Assembly (NCBI RefSeq): GCF_000504165.1
Contig: NZ_KI632507.1
Span: 248,286 to 312,285 of the forward strand
From: Bacillus sp. FJAT-14578
Lineage (GTDB): Bacteria; Bacillota; Bacilli; Bacillales; Bacillaceae_H
Direction: 5' to 3'
DNA length: 64,000 nucleotides
Positions 8,707-17,776 of the stretch are shown in pieces; the stretch's first letter is position 1, and each line of letters begins with the position of its first letter. The position numbers were made by a program, and so were the translations under genes. The notes under the pieces were generated by a model, which saw nothing but the letters and a program-made list of their open reading frames with translations, was not told the origin of the DNA and ran no database searches.

Positions 8707-8964
8707 ATGAAGATAATGTTTCAAGCATTTATTGGCTCAATAGTAATACATTTTATTTATTTTGTTGGTATGATGTTGATTGGTTATATAAAAACAAAAT
8801 ACTACAAACCAGATATTGCAAGTGCGTGGGATGAAGTAGAAACTCTTCAAAGTGAAGTAGCGTTTGGTAAAGTTATATCCCCTTATTTTTATTTGTTATC
8901 AATTACAGGGGTAACTGTGATTTGCGGAATTATAATATTTTCTTATAAAAAAATATTCAATTAA
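8707..8964 (+). CDS. Small two-segment membrane protein
   Basis: 85 residues with a hydrophobic segment near residues 6-28 and another near 58-79, separated by a charged stretch (DIASAWDEVETLQSE). GAGGGGATG lies about six bases before the ATG, a good ribosome binding site. I do not recognise the family. It is flanked by decayed genes and repeats, and followed at once by a hairpin of the GGGCGC repeat that could end transcription. Confidence 0.65.
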   Translation: MKIMFQAFIGSIVIHFIYFVGMMLIGYIKTKYYKPDIASAWDEVETLQSEVAFGKVISPYFYLLSITGVTVICGIIIFSYKKIFN

Positions 8965-9026
8965 CGGGCGCCTATCTGGAAAAACGATAGCGCCTTTCTT
9001 AATGTATAGAGCCATTTTCTTGAATA
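8963..9026 (+). repeat. GGGCGC hairpin repeat, copy 1 (terminator-like)
   Basis: GGGCGCCTATC pairs with GATAGCGCC followed by TTTCTT, then GAGCCATTTTCTTGAAT. Copies at 41067, 42766 and 44434 share the hairpin and the trailing GGGCCA segment. Confidence 0.7.
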
Positions 9027-9547
9027 ACACTTGATGGTCAAATTTAACTTTAAGGTATCAAAATGACTTCAATCCCTTGTGGCTCTAAGATTGAGCACAA
9101 TTTTACGAATGAGACACAATGGAATTAAGTCCGATTCAATAAATTACTCCGTATAAAAAGAAAACTCTCCGATTGGAGAGTCTCAGACTGTAGACAAATC
9201 CCCCTTCTGAGGGATTTGTCTACAGTCTGAGATGCCTGATGGCATCCAAGTTCCTCAAATCCAGTATCTCAATAACATTGTAGAACAAGATTAGGGTTTG
9301 AATAAAGAAAAAGGTTCGTACGATGTAGGGATTAAAATTAATTCAAACAGCTACTGATATATTAAATGGCCTTGAAGCTATGCACATAATGAAAAAAAGG
9401 ATAAATTCACTAAAAAAGGGTCAAATCTGACCAAAATCAAAAGAAATTTATCCATAAATTGTTCAGAAATGCATTATAATTTGTAAGTTGATAGGAACGT
9501 TACGACTTTCCTTCAAGTAAATCATTTTTGCACTAGAAACATATATT
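9027..9547. other. Non-coding stretch with stacked hairpins
   Basis: No gene seen. It holds ACTCTCCGATTGGAGAGT (9164-9181), the long inverted repeat with arms CTCAGACTGTAGACAAATCCC and its complement (9182-9231), and GATGCC/GGCATC (9231-9246). The long arm shares CAGACTGTAGACAAA with 47858-47912. Confidence 0.6.
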
Positions 9548-10192
9548 CTATACCATATCAATATGAGTTATTTTCCAATGATCATTCTTAATAAATTGCT
9601 CTAAATTTTCTTTTTCCCTTTTCTTAAAGTAATTGATAATTTGTTTATGATGCTCATTCATTTGTTCTAAAACGGCAAAAAGTTTTTCTTCGTCTTTACT
9701 CAAATAAATTTGTCTAACAAAACTGTTTTGTAAAGAATTAAGAAGTTCTATTAATGTTTCGTTGTTACATTTATCAATATATACTTTATGGAATTGATTT
9801 TGGTATTTTTGATAATCTGAATAATTTTTTTGTGAAATTGACAGGTCAATTTTTTTTACTAACTCTTCCATTCGTTCAATATCACTTTCTGTGATATGCG
9901 TCATAGATAATGTGGCTGCTAGTGCATCCAGCACACCAACAACTTGAAAAACATCAAGCTTCTTCTTGGTATCGAGTTCTTTAACGATAAATCCCTTTCG
10001 AGGAAAATATTCAAGTAAATTTTCCGAAGCTAATTGTATCAGTGCTTCCCTGACAGGAGTCCTGCTCACTTCTAATTTCTGGCTTAACGTTACTTCATTT
10101 ATCTTATGCTTGGGAAGCAATGTTCCATTTTGAATTTCTTGAGCTATATGATGATATACATGGTCTTTTAGTGATTGGTAACGCTTTCTGAT
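9548..10192 (-). CDS. GntR-family regulator, FCD (FadR/VanR) type, start codon unclear
   Basis: An N-terminal winged helix (INEVTLSQKLEVSRTPVREAL) and an all-helical FCD ligand domain (FHKVYID, NEHHKQIINYF) give about 214 residues, the normal size, if translation begins at 10192. That codon is ATC, directly after a good AGGGGGAAG ribosome binding site. The same frame has no ATG, GTG or TTG between an upstream stop and TTG at 10120, which would cut off the first helix. Either a non-canonical or mutated start is used or the base is an error. It is divergent from the canavanine-type operon. Palindromes of the same type sit in both promoter regions, so it probably controls itself and that operon. 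Confidence 0.75.
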   Translation of the reverse strand: MRKRYQSLKDHVYHHIAQEIQNGTLLPKHKINEVTLSQKLEVSRTPVREALIQLASENLLEYFPRKGFIVKELDTKKKLDVFQVVGVLDALAATLSMTHITESDIERMEELVKKIDLSISQKNYSDYQKYQNQFHKVYIDKCNNETLIELLNSLQNSFVRQIYLSKDEEKLFAVLEQMNEHHKQIINYFKKREKENLEQFIKNDHWKITHIDMV

Positions 10193-10228
10193 AGTACTTC
10201 CCCCTAACTTAAAAAGTTAATATCATTT

Positions 10229-10250
10229 ATTATACAATATACAATATAAA
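10229..10250. promoter_or_regulatory. GntR operator candidate 1
   Basis: TTATACAATATACAATATAA lies just upstream of the gntR ribosome binding site and repeats the half-site TATACAATA found at the three downstream sites. Autoregulation is the simplest reading. Confidence 0.55.
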
Positions 10251-10526
10251 ATTGAAAATTCTAACATTTCCATATTAAAAGGGCCTCTAGATTCTTCAAT
10301 ATTTCTTCTATTTCATGATATGGTAACCTAATTACCCCAATCCCTATAGTTTCCATGACTTGTATAGTGAACCGATACGTAGCAATCCACGTTCTAGGCA
10401 GGGTGAGGGAGGGGAGAAGTATTTTTAGTTTGTATTTTAATAATAATCTCTAATAAAAGATTGAAAAAGTGAAAAGTCCAGTGTATATTAGTCTTAATAA
10501 GAACGATATTTCTGATTATTCTGCAC

Positions 10527-10548
10527 ATTATACAATATATTGTATAAT
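10527..10548. promoter_or_regulatory. GntR operator candidate 2, perfect palindrome
   Basis: A perfect 22-base palindrome whose core is TATACAATATATTGTATA. The length and symmetric TTGTATA arms fit FCD-type GntR dimers. Confidence 0.65.
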
Positions 10549-10624
10549 TATCTGAGTTAGTAAATCTTCTTACAAAGTGCATTCATATTGAAACAGTAAA
10601 GCTTGATTTTAATTAAGTGAAAAA

Positions 10625-10638
10625 GAAAGCGCTAACAA
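10625..10638 (+). promoter_or_regulatory. cre-like site (CcpA)
   Basis: AGAAAGCGCTAACA matches the Bacillus cre consensus TGNAANCGNWWNCA at all but the first base. It is upstream of the catabolic operon, so carbon catabolite repression is expected. Confidence 0.6.
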
Positions 10639-10672
10639 ATATATTACAAAGGAGGGATTAATAAATATACAA

Positions 10673-10692
10673 TATACAATATATTATATAAC
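10673..10692. promoter_or_regulatory. GntR operator candidate 3
   Basis: ATATACAATATACAATATAT repeats the TATACAATA half-site twice in the same orientation. Confidence 0.5.
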
Positions 10693-10778
10693 AAAAAACA
10701 AGTTGGATTAATAATTATCGTTAAGAAGTACCTTTATAAAAAAATGTTTAGAAAATAGAGATGAGGAAGATATTACTA

Positions 10779-10806
10779 ATTATACAATATACAATATATT
10801 GTATTA
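10779..10806. promoter_or_regulatory. GntR operator candidate 4
   Basis: ACAATATATTGT, extended by TATACAAT on the left and AT on the right. It is 57-84 bases upstream of the gamma-lyase start, where a bound repressor could block transcription. Confidence 0.6.
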
Positions 10807-10862
10807 ATCAAAAACAAAGAAATATAATTGATAAAGCCATGAAAATTAGGAGTGAGAGAAAC

Positions 10863-12086
10863 ATGAATGAACAAAACTTTAAAGATATACAAGAGGGTAC
10901 AAAAGCCGTATGGGCAGGAGAAAAAGAATCTCTTGCTTACAATGCAACCCAAGTGCCTGTGGTGCTTAGTGTCGCCTACAATTATGATGATGTAGATGAG
11001 TGGCAGGAAGTGGCCCTTGGAAATAAACCTGGACACATTTACAATCGCATGACCAATCCCACTGTTCAAGCTCTGGAGGAAAAAGTAAGAATCCTCGAGG
11101 GAGCTGAGGCAGCTGTTGCTTTTTCATCAGGCATGGCCGCAATCAGCAGCACGCTCTATACATTTTTAAGACCGGGAGACCGGGTTGTATCGGTGAAAGA
11201 CACATACGGGGGAACGAATAAAATCTTTACCGAATTCCTACCGAATCTCGATGTAGATGTACAGTTATGCAATACAGGAAATCATGAAGAAATTGAAGCG
11301 GAAGTGGCTAAAGGATGCAAGGTTTTATATTTAGAGTCTCCTACTAATCCTACAATGAAGATTACGGATATTGAGAGAATGGTCAGAGCCGGAAAATCGG
11401 TAGGGGCATTGGTGATCATCGACAATACGTTTGCTACTCCCATTAATCAAAATCCGATTCAATTAGGAGTGGACATTGTTATTCATAGTGCCACTAAATT
11501 TTTAAGCGGGCATGCCGATGCATTGGGCGGTGTGGTATGCGGCTCCAAAGAACTGATGAAAAAAGTTTATCATTATCGAGAAATCAATGGAGCAACGATG
11601 GACCCTTGGTCAGCCTATCTTATTTTAAGAGGGATGAAAACGTTAAAACTTCGAGTACGGCAGCAAGAAAAGAGTGCAATGGAAATCGCAAAGTATTTGC
11701 AAAAGCAAAAGCGCGTGGAAGCCGTTTATTATCCTGGATTAGAAACACATCCGCATCACGATATTGCCAAGAAACAGATGAGAGGCTTTGGCGGAATATT
11801 AAGTTTTGTATTGAAGGATGAGATGGATGCCATAAAAGTTCTATTGCTCAAATTGCAATATGCCAATAAAGCCGGAAATCTTGGAGCTGTTGAAACGATC
11901 TATGGACCGGCAAGAACGACTAGTCATGTGGAATGTACTCTTGAAGAACGCAAAGCTCTTGGGATTCCGGAAGGCTTGGTTCGTATCTCCGTAGGAATCG
12001 AGGATACGGAAGATCTTATTGCTGATTTAGAACAAGCTTTTGCTCATTTGGAATCACAACTACCAGTTACGGGTAGCTGCAAATAA
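10863..12086 (+). CDS. Transsulfuration-family PLP gamma-lyase, candidate canavanine gamma-lyase
   Basis: About 407 residues of the Cys/Met metabolism PLP family. YNRMTNPTVQALEEKV, VAFSSGMAAISST, YGGTNKIF, SPTNPTMKI and SATKFLSGHADAL (with the PLP lysine) are all present. The ATG at 10863 follows GAGTGAGAG; in-frame codons upstream run through the operator and are unlikely to be used. The following genes encode homoserine dehydrogenase, an aldehyde dehydrogenase and aspartase. That set matches the pathway published for Pseudomonas and Rhizobiales, in which a PLP enzyme splits canavanine into homoserine and hydroxyguanidine. By family alone it could be a cystathionine or methionine gamma-lyase. 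Confidence 0.8.
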   Translation: MNEQNFKDIQEGTKAVWAGEKESLAYNATQVPVVLSVAYNYDDVDEWQEVALGNKPGHIYNRMTNPTVQALEEKVRILEGAEAAVAFSSGMAAISSTLYTFLRPGDRVVSVKDTYGGTNKIFTEFLPNLDVDVQLCNTGNHEEIEAEVAKGCKVLYLESPTNPTMKITDIERMVRAGKSVGALVIIDNTFATPINQNPIQLGVDIVIHSATKFLSGHADALGGVVCGSKELMKKVYHYREINGATMDPWSAYLILRGMKTLKLRVRQQEKSAMEIAKYLQKQKRVEAVYYPGLETHPHHDIAKKQMRGFGGILSFVLKDEMDAIKVLLLKLQYANKAGNLGAVETIYGPARTTSHVECTLEERKALGIPEGLVRISVGIEDTEDLIADLEQAFAHLESQLPVTGSCK

Positions 12087-12116
12087 AGATATTAATAATG
12101 GAGGAGGTATGAGGAT

Positions 12117-13157
12117 ATGACACATAAAATTGCATTGCTTGGATTTGGTGTAGTCGGCCAAGGGCTGGCAGAAATTTTACAAGATAAAGGTGAGTCTTTA
12201 CGCAGCGAACTGGGCTTTGATGCTAAAATTGTTGCTATTTCTGATGTCATGAAGGGTTCTCTTTATCACCCTGAAGGGTTGGATATCTCTCAAGTATTAC
12301 AAGTTGTAAAGGAAACAGGAAAGCTGGAGAGTTATCCTGAAACCCCTGGGTTGATAAGAGGATGGGATAGTTTTAAGACAATCCGTGAGAGTAATGCGGA
12401 TACCATTGTAGAGGTTACTTTCACTGATGTAAAAACTGGACAACCTGCTATCGATCATTGTAAGGCAGCATTTCAAAGTAAAAAGAACGTCGTAATGAGT
12501 AATAAAGGTCCCGTTTCTTTAGCCTACCAGGAACTAGCTGAGTTAGCAAAAAAGAATGACGTGCGATGGGGCTTTGAAGGAACTGTTATGAGTGGAACAC
12601 CAGCGTTGAGAATGCCTGTCGTTTCATTAGCAGGAAATAACATTTCTGAAATACGGGGGATTTTAAATGGAACGACTAATTATATTTTGACCAAAATGGA
12701 AGAAGGATTGAACTATAAGGATGCATTATTTGAGGCACAGGTTCTTGGCTATGCAGAGGCAGATCCTACCAGCGATGTAGAAGGATATGATGCCCAGTAT
12801 AAAGTTACTATTCTTGCTAATGTTGTAATGAATATTCCGATGAAACGAGAAGAAGTAGAATGTGAAGGAATTAGTCATCTTACACAGCAAGACATTCAAT
12901 GGGCAAAATCTGAAGGAAGAAGGTGGAAGCTCATTGCTAAATGTAAGAAAGTTGGTGATAAAGTAATCGCAAAGGTAGGTCCTGAAGCGATACCTCTTAC
13001 AGATCCTCTAGCTGGAGTTTTGGGAGCACAAAACGCTATTACGTATGATTGTGACTTAGCCGGTCCGATTACGTTGATTGGTGCCGGAGCTGGTCGCAAA
13101 GAAACAGGATTCTCTATTCTTATTGATTTAATCAATATGAGCCGTGGGCAATTATAA
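12117..13157 (+). CDS. hom: Homoserine dehydrogenase without ACT domain, probably catabolic
   Basis: 346 residues. The NAD(P)-binding loop LLGFGVVGQGLAE is at residues 6-18. MSNKGPVSLAYQEL, GTVMSGTPALR, ILNGTTNYILTKMEEG and YAEADPTSDVEGYDA are the catalytic and substrate segments. It stops before the C-terminal ACT domain that gives feedback control in biosynthetic Hom, as expected for a catabolic enzyme oxidising homoserine to aspartate 4-semialdehyde. GGAGGAGG lies upstream and the gene is 30 bases after the lyase gene. No threonine-biosynthesis gene is nearby, which supports a breakdown role. Confidence 0.87.
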   Translation: MTHKIALLGFGVVGQGLAEILQDKGESLRSELGFDAKIVAISDVMKGSLYHPEGLDISQVLQVVKETGKLESYPETPGLIRGWDSFKTIRESNADTIVEVTFTDVKTGQPAIDHCKAAFQSKKNVVMSNKGPVSLAYQELAELAKKNDVRWGFEGTVMSGTPALRMPVVSLAGNNISEIRGILNGTTNYILTKMEEGLNYKDALFEAQVLGYAEADPTSDVEGYDAQYKVTILANVVMNIPMKREEVECEGISHLTQQDIQWAKSEGRRWKLIAKCKKVGDKVIAKVGPEAIPLTDPLAGVLGAQNAITYDCDLAGPITLIGAGAGRKETGFSILIDLINMSRGQL

Positions 13158-13213
13158 TTTTGTACACCATTCAAGTTATAAGACGGAAAATTACTTATAC
13201 GAGGTGATTATCA

Positions 13214-14668
13214 ATGACACTTATTGAAGCGCTACCAAAGAAAAATAAGATGTTTCTTGCTGGAAAATGGGTATCCCGCGATAAAACTATTGAAGTCTTC
13301 GATCCACAGGATAATAGTTTAATTGCGACCGTTCCTGCTGCTAATGAGAAGGATGTACTTCATACCATTGAGGAGGCAAAAAAGGGAGCGAAAATAGCCG
13401 CGGACATGCCAACGCATGAAAGAATCGCTATTCTAAATCGTGCTGCCGATTGGATTTATGAGCATAAGGAAAAATATGCAATGACCATTGCCCGCGAGGG
13501 AAGTAAGACCATTAAAGAGGCGAGAAAAGAAGTAGTGCGTTGTATCGAAACACTTCGAATTAGCGCAGAAGAAGCAAGGCGAATTAATGGCGAAACGATT
13601 TCGTTTGACCAGATGCCGGGAAGCGAAGATCGCATGGGATATTATTATCGTTTTCCTGTTGGAATTATTGTAGCTATAACGCCTTTTAACGATCCATTAA
13701 ATCTTGTTGCCCATAAAGTAGGACCTGCTATTGCTTCTGGAAATGCCATCATCGTAAAACCAGCACCTGCTACACCTTTAAGTGCTCTTTTATTGGCAGA
13801 AGCCTTTGACAAAGCAGGCTTACCGCCTAAAGTATTGTCCGTCATTACGGGATATCCGAGTGATATGGGCGAAAGTCTGATTACTCATCCAGCCATACGA
13901 ATGATTTCTTTCACAGGAGGACTTGCCACTGGCCAAGCGATTATGCAAAAGGCAGGCCTGAAAAAGATGAGTATGGAGCTGGGCTCGAACTCACCGGTTA
14001 TCGTATTGGAAGACGCTGACTTAGAAGAAGCGGTTGAATCGACTGTATCCGGCGCCTTTTGGGCCGCAGGTCAAAATTGCCTGGGAGTGCAAAGAGTATA
14101 TGTTCAAGAAGGTATTTATCGGGATTTTGTGGGCCGGTTCGTTAACCGTACTCAGCAGTATCGAGTAGGCAATAAGCTCTCCGAGGAAACCGACATGGGG
14201 CCGATGATCTCAGAGAAGGAAGCCAAGCGGGTTGAGAGTTGGGTTAATGAAGCTGTTGAGAAAGGCGCAAAATTGCTGTGCGGCGGCAAACGTCAAGATT
14301 CTTTTTATTATCCAACTGTTTTAGAGAATGTTCCAGCAGATTGTAAGCTGGCAACTGAAGAAGTTTTCGGACCGGTTGTTACCATTCACAGCGTCCCTGA
14401 TCTCGATACTGCTATTTTCCAATCTAACAATGTGGATTTCGGCTTGCAAGCAGGTATATTCACTCGTGACTTAGATAAGGCGTTGGGAGCTGTACGTAAA
14501 TTGGATGTAGGTGGGGTTATGGTAAATGACAGCTCTGATTATCGTATAGATGCCATGCCTTTCGGGGGAGTGAAAGGTTCTGGTATAGGTCGTGAAGGTA
14601 TTAAGTTTGCACTTCAAGAAATGACTGAACCAAAAGTGGTTTGTTTTAAAGTTTCGAGTAAAAGATGA
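13214..14668 (+). CDS. NAD(P)-dependent aldehyde dehydrogenase, candidate aspartate-semialdehyde dehydrogenase
   Basis: 484 residues. ITPFNDPLNLVAHKVGPAI and IIVKPAPATPLSA bind the cofactor, SMELGSNSPVIV has the general-base Glu, and GQNCLGVQR has the catalytic Cys. It belongs to the hydrolytic, non-phosphorylating ALDH superfamily and is unrelated to biosynthetic Asd. Between homoserine dehydrogenase and aspartase the natural substrate is aspartate 4-semialdehyde, giving aspartate; this is inferred from position. The ATG follows GAGGTG. A 200-base gap without an obvious terminator separates it from the aspartase gene. Confidence 0.83.
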   Translation: MTLIEALPKKNKMFLAGKWVSRDKTIEVFDPQDNSLIATVPAANEKDVLHTIEEAKKGAKIAADMPTHERIAILNRAADWIYEHKEKYAMTIAREGSKTIKEARKEVVRCIETLRISAEEARRINGETISFDQMPGSEDRMGYYYRFPVGIIVAITPFNDPLNLVAHKVGPAIASGNAIIVKPAPATPLSALLLAEAFDKAGLPPKVLSVITGYPSDMGESLITHPAIRMISFTGGLATGQAIMQKAGLKKMSMELGSNSPVIVLEDADLEEAVESTVSGAFWAAGQNCLGVQRVYVQEGIYRDFVGRFVNRTQQYRVGNKLSEETDMGPMISEKEAKRVESWVNEAVEKGAKLLCGGKRQDSFYYPTVLENVPADCKLATEEVFGPVVTIHSVPDLDTAIFQSNNVDFGLQAGIFTRDLDKALGAVRKLDVGGVMVNDSSDYRIDAMPFGGVKGSGIGREGIKFALQEMTEPKVVCFKVSSKR

Positions 14669-14870
14669 TAGAAAAATTTAATGTGATAATAATAGTTTTA
14701 TAGGAATCGACCCGAGGTCAATTCTCGCGCTTAAATATTTGACTATTCTGTAAAGTGATCTTACTTTGTATGGTACCATTCGCTCTAATAAGTATATAAC
14801 AATGAGTCAGTTACTTAATAGATAATTGCAGGTAGCTAGAGCTAGGTGTCAATCTTAGGAGGAGGAATAG

Positions 14871-16289
14871 ATGTCATGTCGAGTTGAAAAGGATTTTCTA
14901 GGATCTAAAGAAGTACCTGTACAGGCATACTACGGTATTCAAACATTGCGTGCGGTCGAAAATTTTCCGATTACAGGTTATCGCATTCATGAAGACTTAA
15001 TTAAAGCATTGGCAATCGTAAAAAAAGCGGCGGCTTTAGCAAATATGGATACGAAACGTTTGTATGAAGAGCTTGGTAAAGTGATTGTTCAAGCAGCAGA
15101 TGAAGTGGGCGAAGGTAAATGGCATGATCATTTTATCGTCGATCCAATCCAAGGCGGAGCAGGTACATCGATGAATATGAATACGAACGAAGTGATTGCT
15201 AACCGTGCACTAGAATTACTTGGAAAAGAGAAAGGGGACTATGTTCAATTAAGTCCAAACAGCCATGTGAACATGTCACAATCAACAAACGATGTGTTCC
15301 CCACCGCGATTCATATTGCCACTCTTAATTTGCTCGAAACATTGTTAGGTACAATGCAATATATGCTTGATGTCTTTCAGAAAAAGTCGCAACAATTCAA
15401 CCACGTGATTAAAATGGGGCGGACACATCTTCAAGATGCCGTGCCAATCCGTCTTGGTCAGGAGTTTGAGGCATACAGCCGTGTGTTGAAACGTGATATC
15501 AAACGCATTCAACAGTCGCGCCAGCATTTATATGAAGTGAATATAGGGGCAACGGCGGTCGGAACAGGCTTAAATGCCGATTTTCGCTATATTGAAAAGG
15601 TGGTCAAGCATTTAGCAGATATCAGCGGCCTTCCACTTGTTGGGGCAGAATATCTTGTCGATGCGACACAAAATACTGATGCATATACAGAAGTGTCAGC
15701 GGCACTAAAAGTATGCATGATGAACATGTCTAAAATAGCCAATGACTTACGTCTAATGGCATCAGGACCTCGGGCTGGACTTGGGGAAATTATATTGCCG
15801 GCCCGACAGCCCGGTTCATCGATCATGCCTGGAAAAGTAAATCCGGTCATGGCCGAAATGATTAACCAGGTGGCCTTCCAAGTAATCGGTAATGACCATA
15901 CCATCTGCCTGGCCTCTGAGGCGGGTCAGCTTGAACTAAATGTAATGGAGCCGGTGCTTGTCTTTAACTTACTTCAATCCATTAGCATGATGAATAATGC
16001 GTTCCGCGCCTTTACAGACTATTGCCTGGCAGGTATTGAAGCGAATGAAGACCGTCTAAAAGAGTATGTGGAAAAAAGTGTAGGAATCATTACTGCTATT
16101 AATCCGCATCTGGGGTACGAAGCGGCGACACGTATCGCAAGAGAAGCCATCTTAAAAGGCAAATCGGTACGTGACCTATGTTTGCAATATGATGTGCTAA
16201 CAGAAGAAGAGCTCGATTTCATTTTAAACCCCTATGAAATGACTACACCAGGAATCTCAGGTGATAGATATCTTACAAAGAGTAAATAG
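14871..16289 (+). CDS. aspA: Aspartate ammonia-lyase
   Basis: 472 residues of the fumarase/aspartase superfamily. It starts RVEKDFLGSKEVPVQAYYGI, carries GGAGTSMNMNTNEVI and SPNSHVNMSQSTND, and has the flexible catalytic-serine loop GSSIMPGKVNPVMAE. It converts L-aspartate to fumarate and ammonia in the cytoplasm, closing the proposed route into the TCA cycle. GGAGGAGG lies about six bases before the ATG. The 14669-14870 gap could carry an extra promoter, but I cannot define one. Confidence 0.92.
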   Translation: MSCRVEKDFLGSKEVPVQAYYGIQTLRAVENFPITGYRIHEDLIKALAIVKKAAALANMDTKRLYEELGKVIVQAADEVGEGKWHDHFIVDPIQGGAGTSMNMNTNEVIANRALELLGKEKGDYVQLSPNSHVNMSQSTNDVFPTAIHIATLNLLETLLGTMQYMLDVFQKKSQQFNHVIKMGRTHLQDAVPIRLGQEFEAYSRVLKRDIKRIQQSRQHLYEVNIGATAVGTGLNADFRYIEKVVKHLADISGLPLVGAEYLVDATQNTDAYTEVSAALKVCMMNMSKIANDLRLMASGPRAGLGEIILPARQPGSSIMPGKVNPVMAEMINQVAFQVIGNDHTICLASEAGQLELNVMEPVLVFNLLQSISMMNNAFRAFTDYCLAGIEANEDRLKEYVEKSVGIITAINPHLGYEAATRIAREAILKGKSVRDLCLQYDVLTEEELDFILNPYEMTTPGISGDRYLTKSK

Positions 16290-16339
16290 AAAAAGTTTTA
16301 CCAGTAAGGTACCGCATCATATATAAAGGAGGAGACTAG

Positions 16340-17776
16340 ATGCTAGACGCAAATAGTACCGGTCAAAATCAGTTGAAGCGTTCAATGAAAAGTAGGCACT
16401 TGTTCATGATTTCGCTAGGTGGGGTAATTGGAACGGGTCTTTTTCTAAGTACAGGTTATACGATTAATCAGGCTGGACCGGGCGGAACGATTCTCGCTTA
16501 TTTGGTTGGCGGACTGATTATGTATCTTGTCATGCTATGCCTTGGCGAATTAACTGTAGCTATGCCGGTAACCGGTTCGTTTCAAACATATGCTACGAGG
16601 TATGTGGGTCCTGCCACCGGATTTACCATTGGTTGGCTGTACTGGCTTACCTGGGTGGTTACGGTAGGTTCGGAATTTACTGCATCCGGTCTATTGATGA
16701 AGAGATGGTTCCCTGATACTTCCGTCTGGATGTGGAGCGCGCTCTTCGCGATTATACTTTTTCTGTTGAACGCCTTTTCTGTAAAATTTTTCGCAGAAAC
16801 AGAATTTTGGTTTGCCGGCATTAAAGTAATTACCATTATTTTGTTTATCATATTAGGTGGAGCAGCGATGTTTGGTTTTATTCCTATGAACGGCAGTGCG
16901 GCTGCTCCGATGCTTTCTAATTTTACCGGAGAAGGAGGCCTTTTTCCAAATGGATTGCTTCCGGTACTTATAACCATGATTTCTGTAAATTTTGCCTTTT
17001 CAGGAACAGAGCTCATCGGCATTACTGCTGGAGAAAGTGAAAACCCGGAAAAAGACATTCCACGAACCATTAGAAATGTAATTTGGCGAACTATGTTTTT
17101 CTTTGTTGGTGGAATATTTGTGCTATCTGGATTAATCTCCTGGAAAGAAGCGGGAGTCATTGAAAGTCCGTTCGTTATGGTTTTTGATAACATAGGGATA
17201 CCTTATGCCGCTGATATCATGAACTTTGTTATTATTACAGCTTTACTGTCCGTAGCCAATTCCGGTCTCTATGCATCTACCCGTATGTTATGGTCTCTTT
17301 CAAACGAGAAGATGATAAGCCCTCTCTTAGGAAAGGTAACTTCAAAAGGAGTTCCGTTCAACGCTCTGGTTGTAAGTATGCTAGTAGCTTGCTTGTCATT
17401 ACTCTCTAGTGTAGTCGCACCCGATACGGTTTATGTGGTGCTTGTGGCTATATCGGGATTTGCGGTCGTTACAGTATGGATGGGAATTGCTTTATCACAG
17501 TATATGTTCCGTAAACAATTTCTTAAAGCAGGCGGGGATATTACAGATTTAAAATTCCGCACACCACTTTACCCTTATGTGCCTATCGCAGCTTTTGTGT
17601 TATGTTTCGCTTCTTGCGTGGGTCTTGCTTTCGACCCGAGCCAACGAATCGCCCTGTATTGTGGAATACCATTCATTGCTTTATGCTATCTCCTCTACTA
17701 TATAAAAAATCGAGGAAAGAAGAATCAAATAGATTCTCATAGTGAATCAGATCGATATATTGAGAATATTAATTAG
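16340..17776 (+). CDS. Amino-acid permease, basic-amino-acid (LysP) type of the APC superfamily
   Basis: 478 residues with about twelve membrane segments. SMKSRHLFMISLGGVIGTGL is the hallmark first helix of the AAT subfamily, followed by AGPGGTILAYLVGG and GELTVAMPVTGSFQTYA. Closest in character to LysP-like lysine/arginine permeases. Because canavanine is an oxa-analogue of arginine and enters by basic-amino-acid carriers, this is the natural importer for the operon. It lies 50 bases after aspA with GGAGGAG upstream, so it is probably cotranscribed. Confidence 0.88.
   Translation: MLDANSTGQNQLKRSMKSRHLFMISLGGVIGTGLFLSTGYTINQAGPGGTILAYLVGGLIMYLVMLCLGELTVAMPVTGSFQTYATRYVGPATGFTIGWLYWLTWVVTVGSEFTASGLLMKRWFPDTSVWMWSALFAIILFLLNAFSVKFFAETEFWFAGIKVITIILFIILGGAAMFGFIPMNGSAAAPMLSNFTGEGGLFPNGLLPVLITMISVNFAFSGTELIGITAGESENPEKDIPRTIRNVIWRTMFFFVGGIFVLSGLISWKEAGVIESPFVMVFDNIGIPYAADIMNFVIITALLSVANSGLYASTRMLWSLSNEKMISPLLGKVTSKGVPFNALVVSMLVACLSLLSSVVAPDTVYVVLVAISGFAVVTVWMGIALSQYMFRKQFLKAGGDITDLKFRTPLYPYVPIAAFVLCFASCVGLAFDPSQRIALYCGIPFIALCYLLYYIKNRGKKNQIDSHSESDRYIENIN

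Noticed and set aside
13214..14668. Classical biosynthetic Asd
   Set aside because: The sequence is a hydrolytic ALDH-superfamily enzyme (GQNC, ELGSNSP), not the phosphorylating Asd fold.
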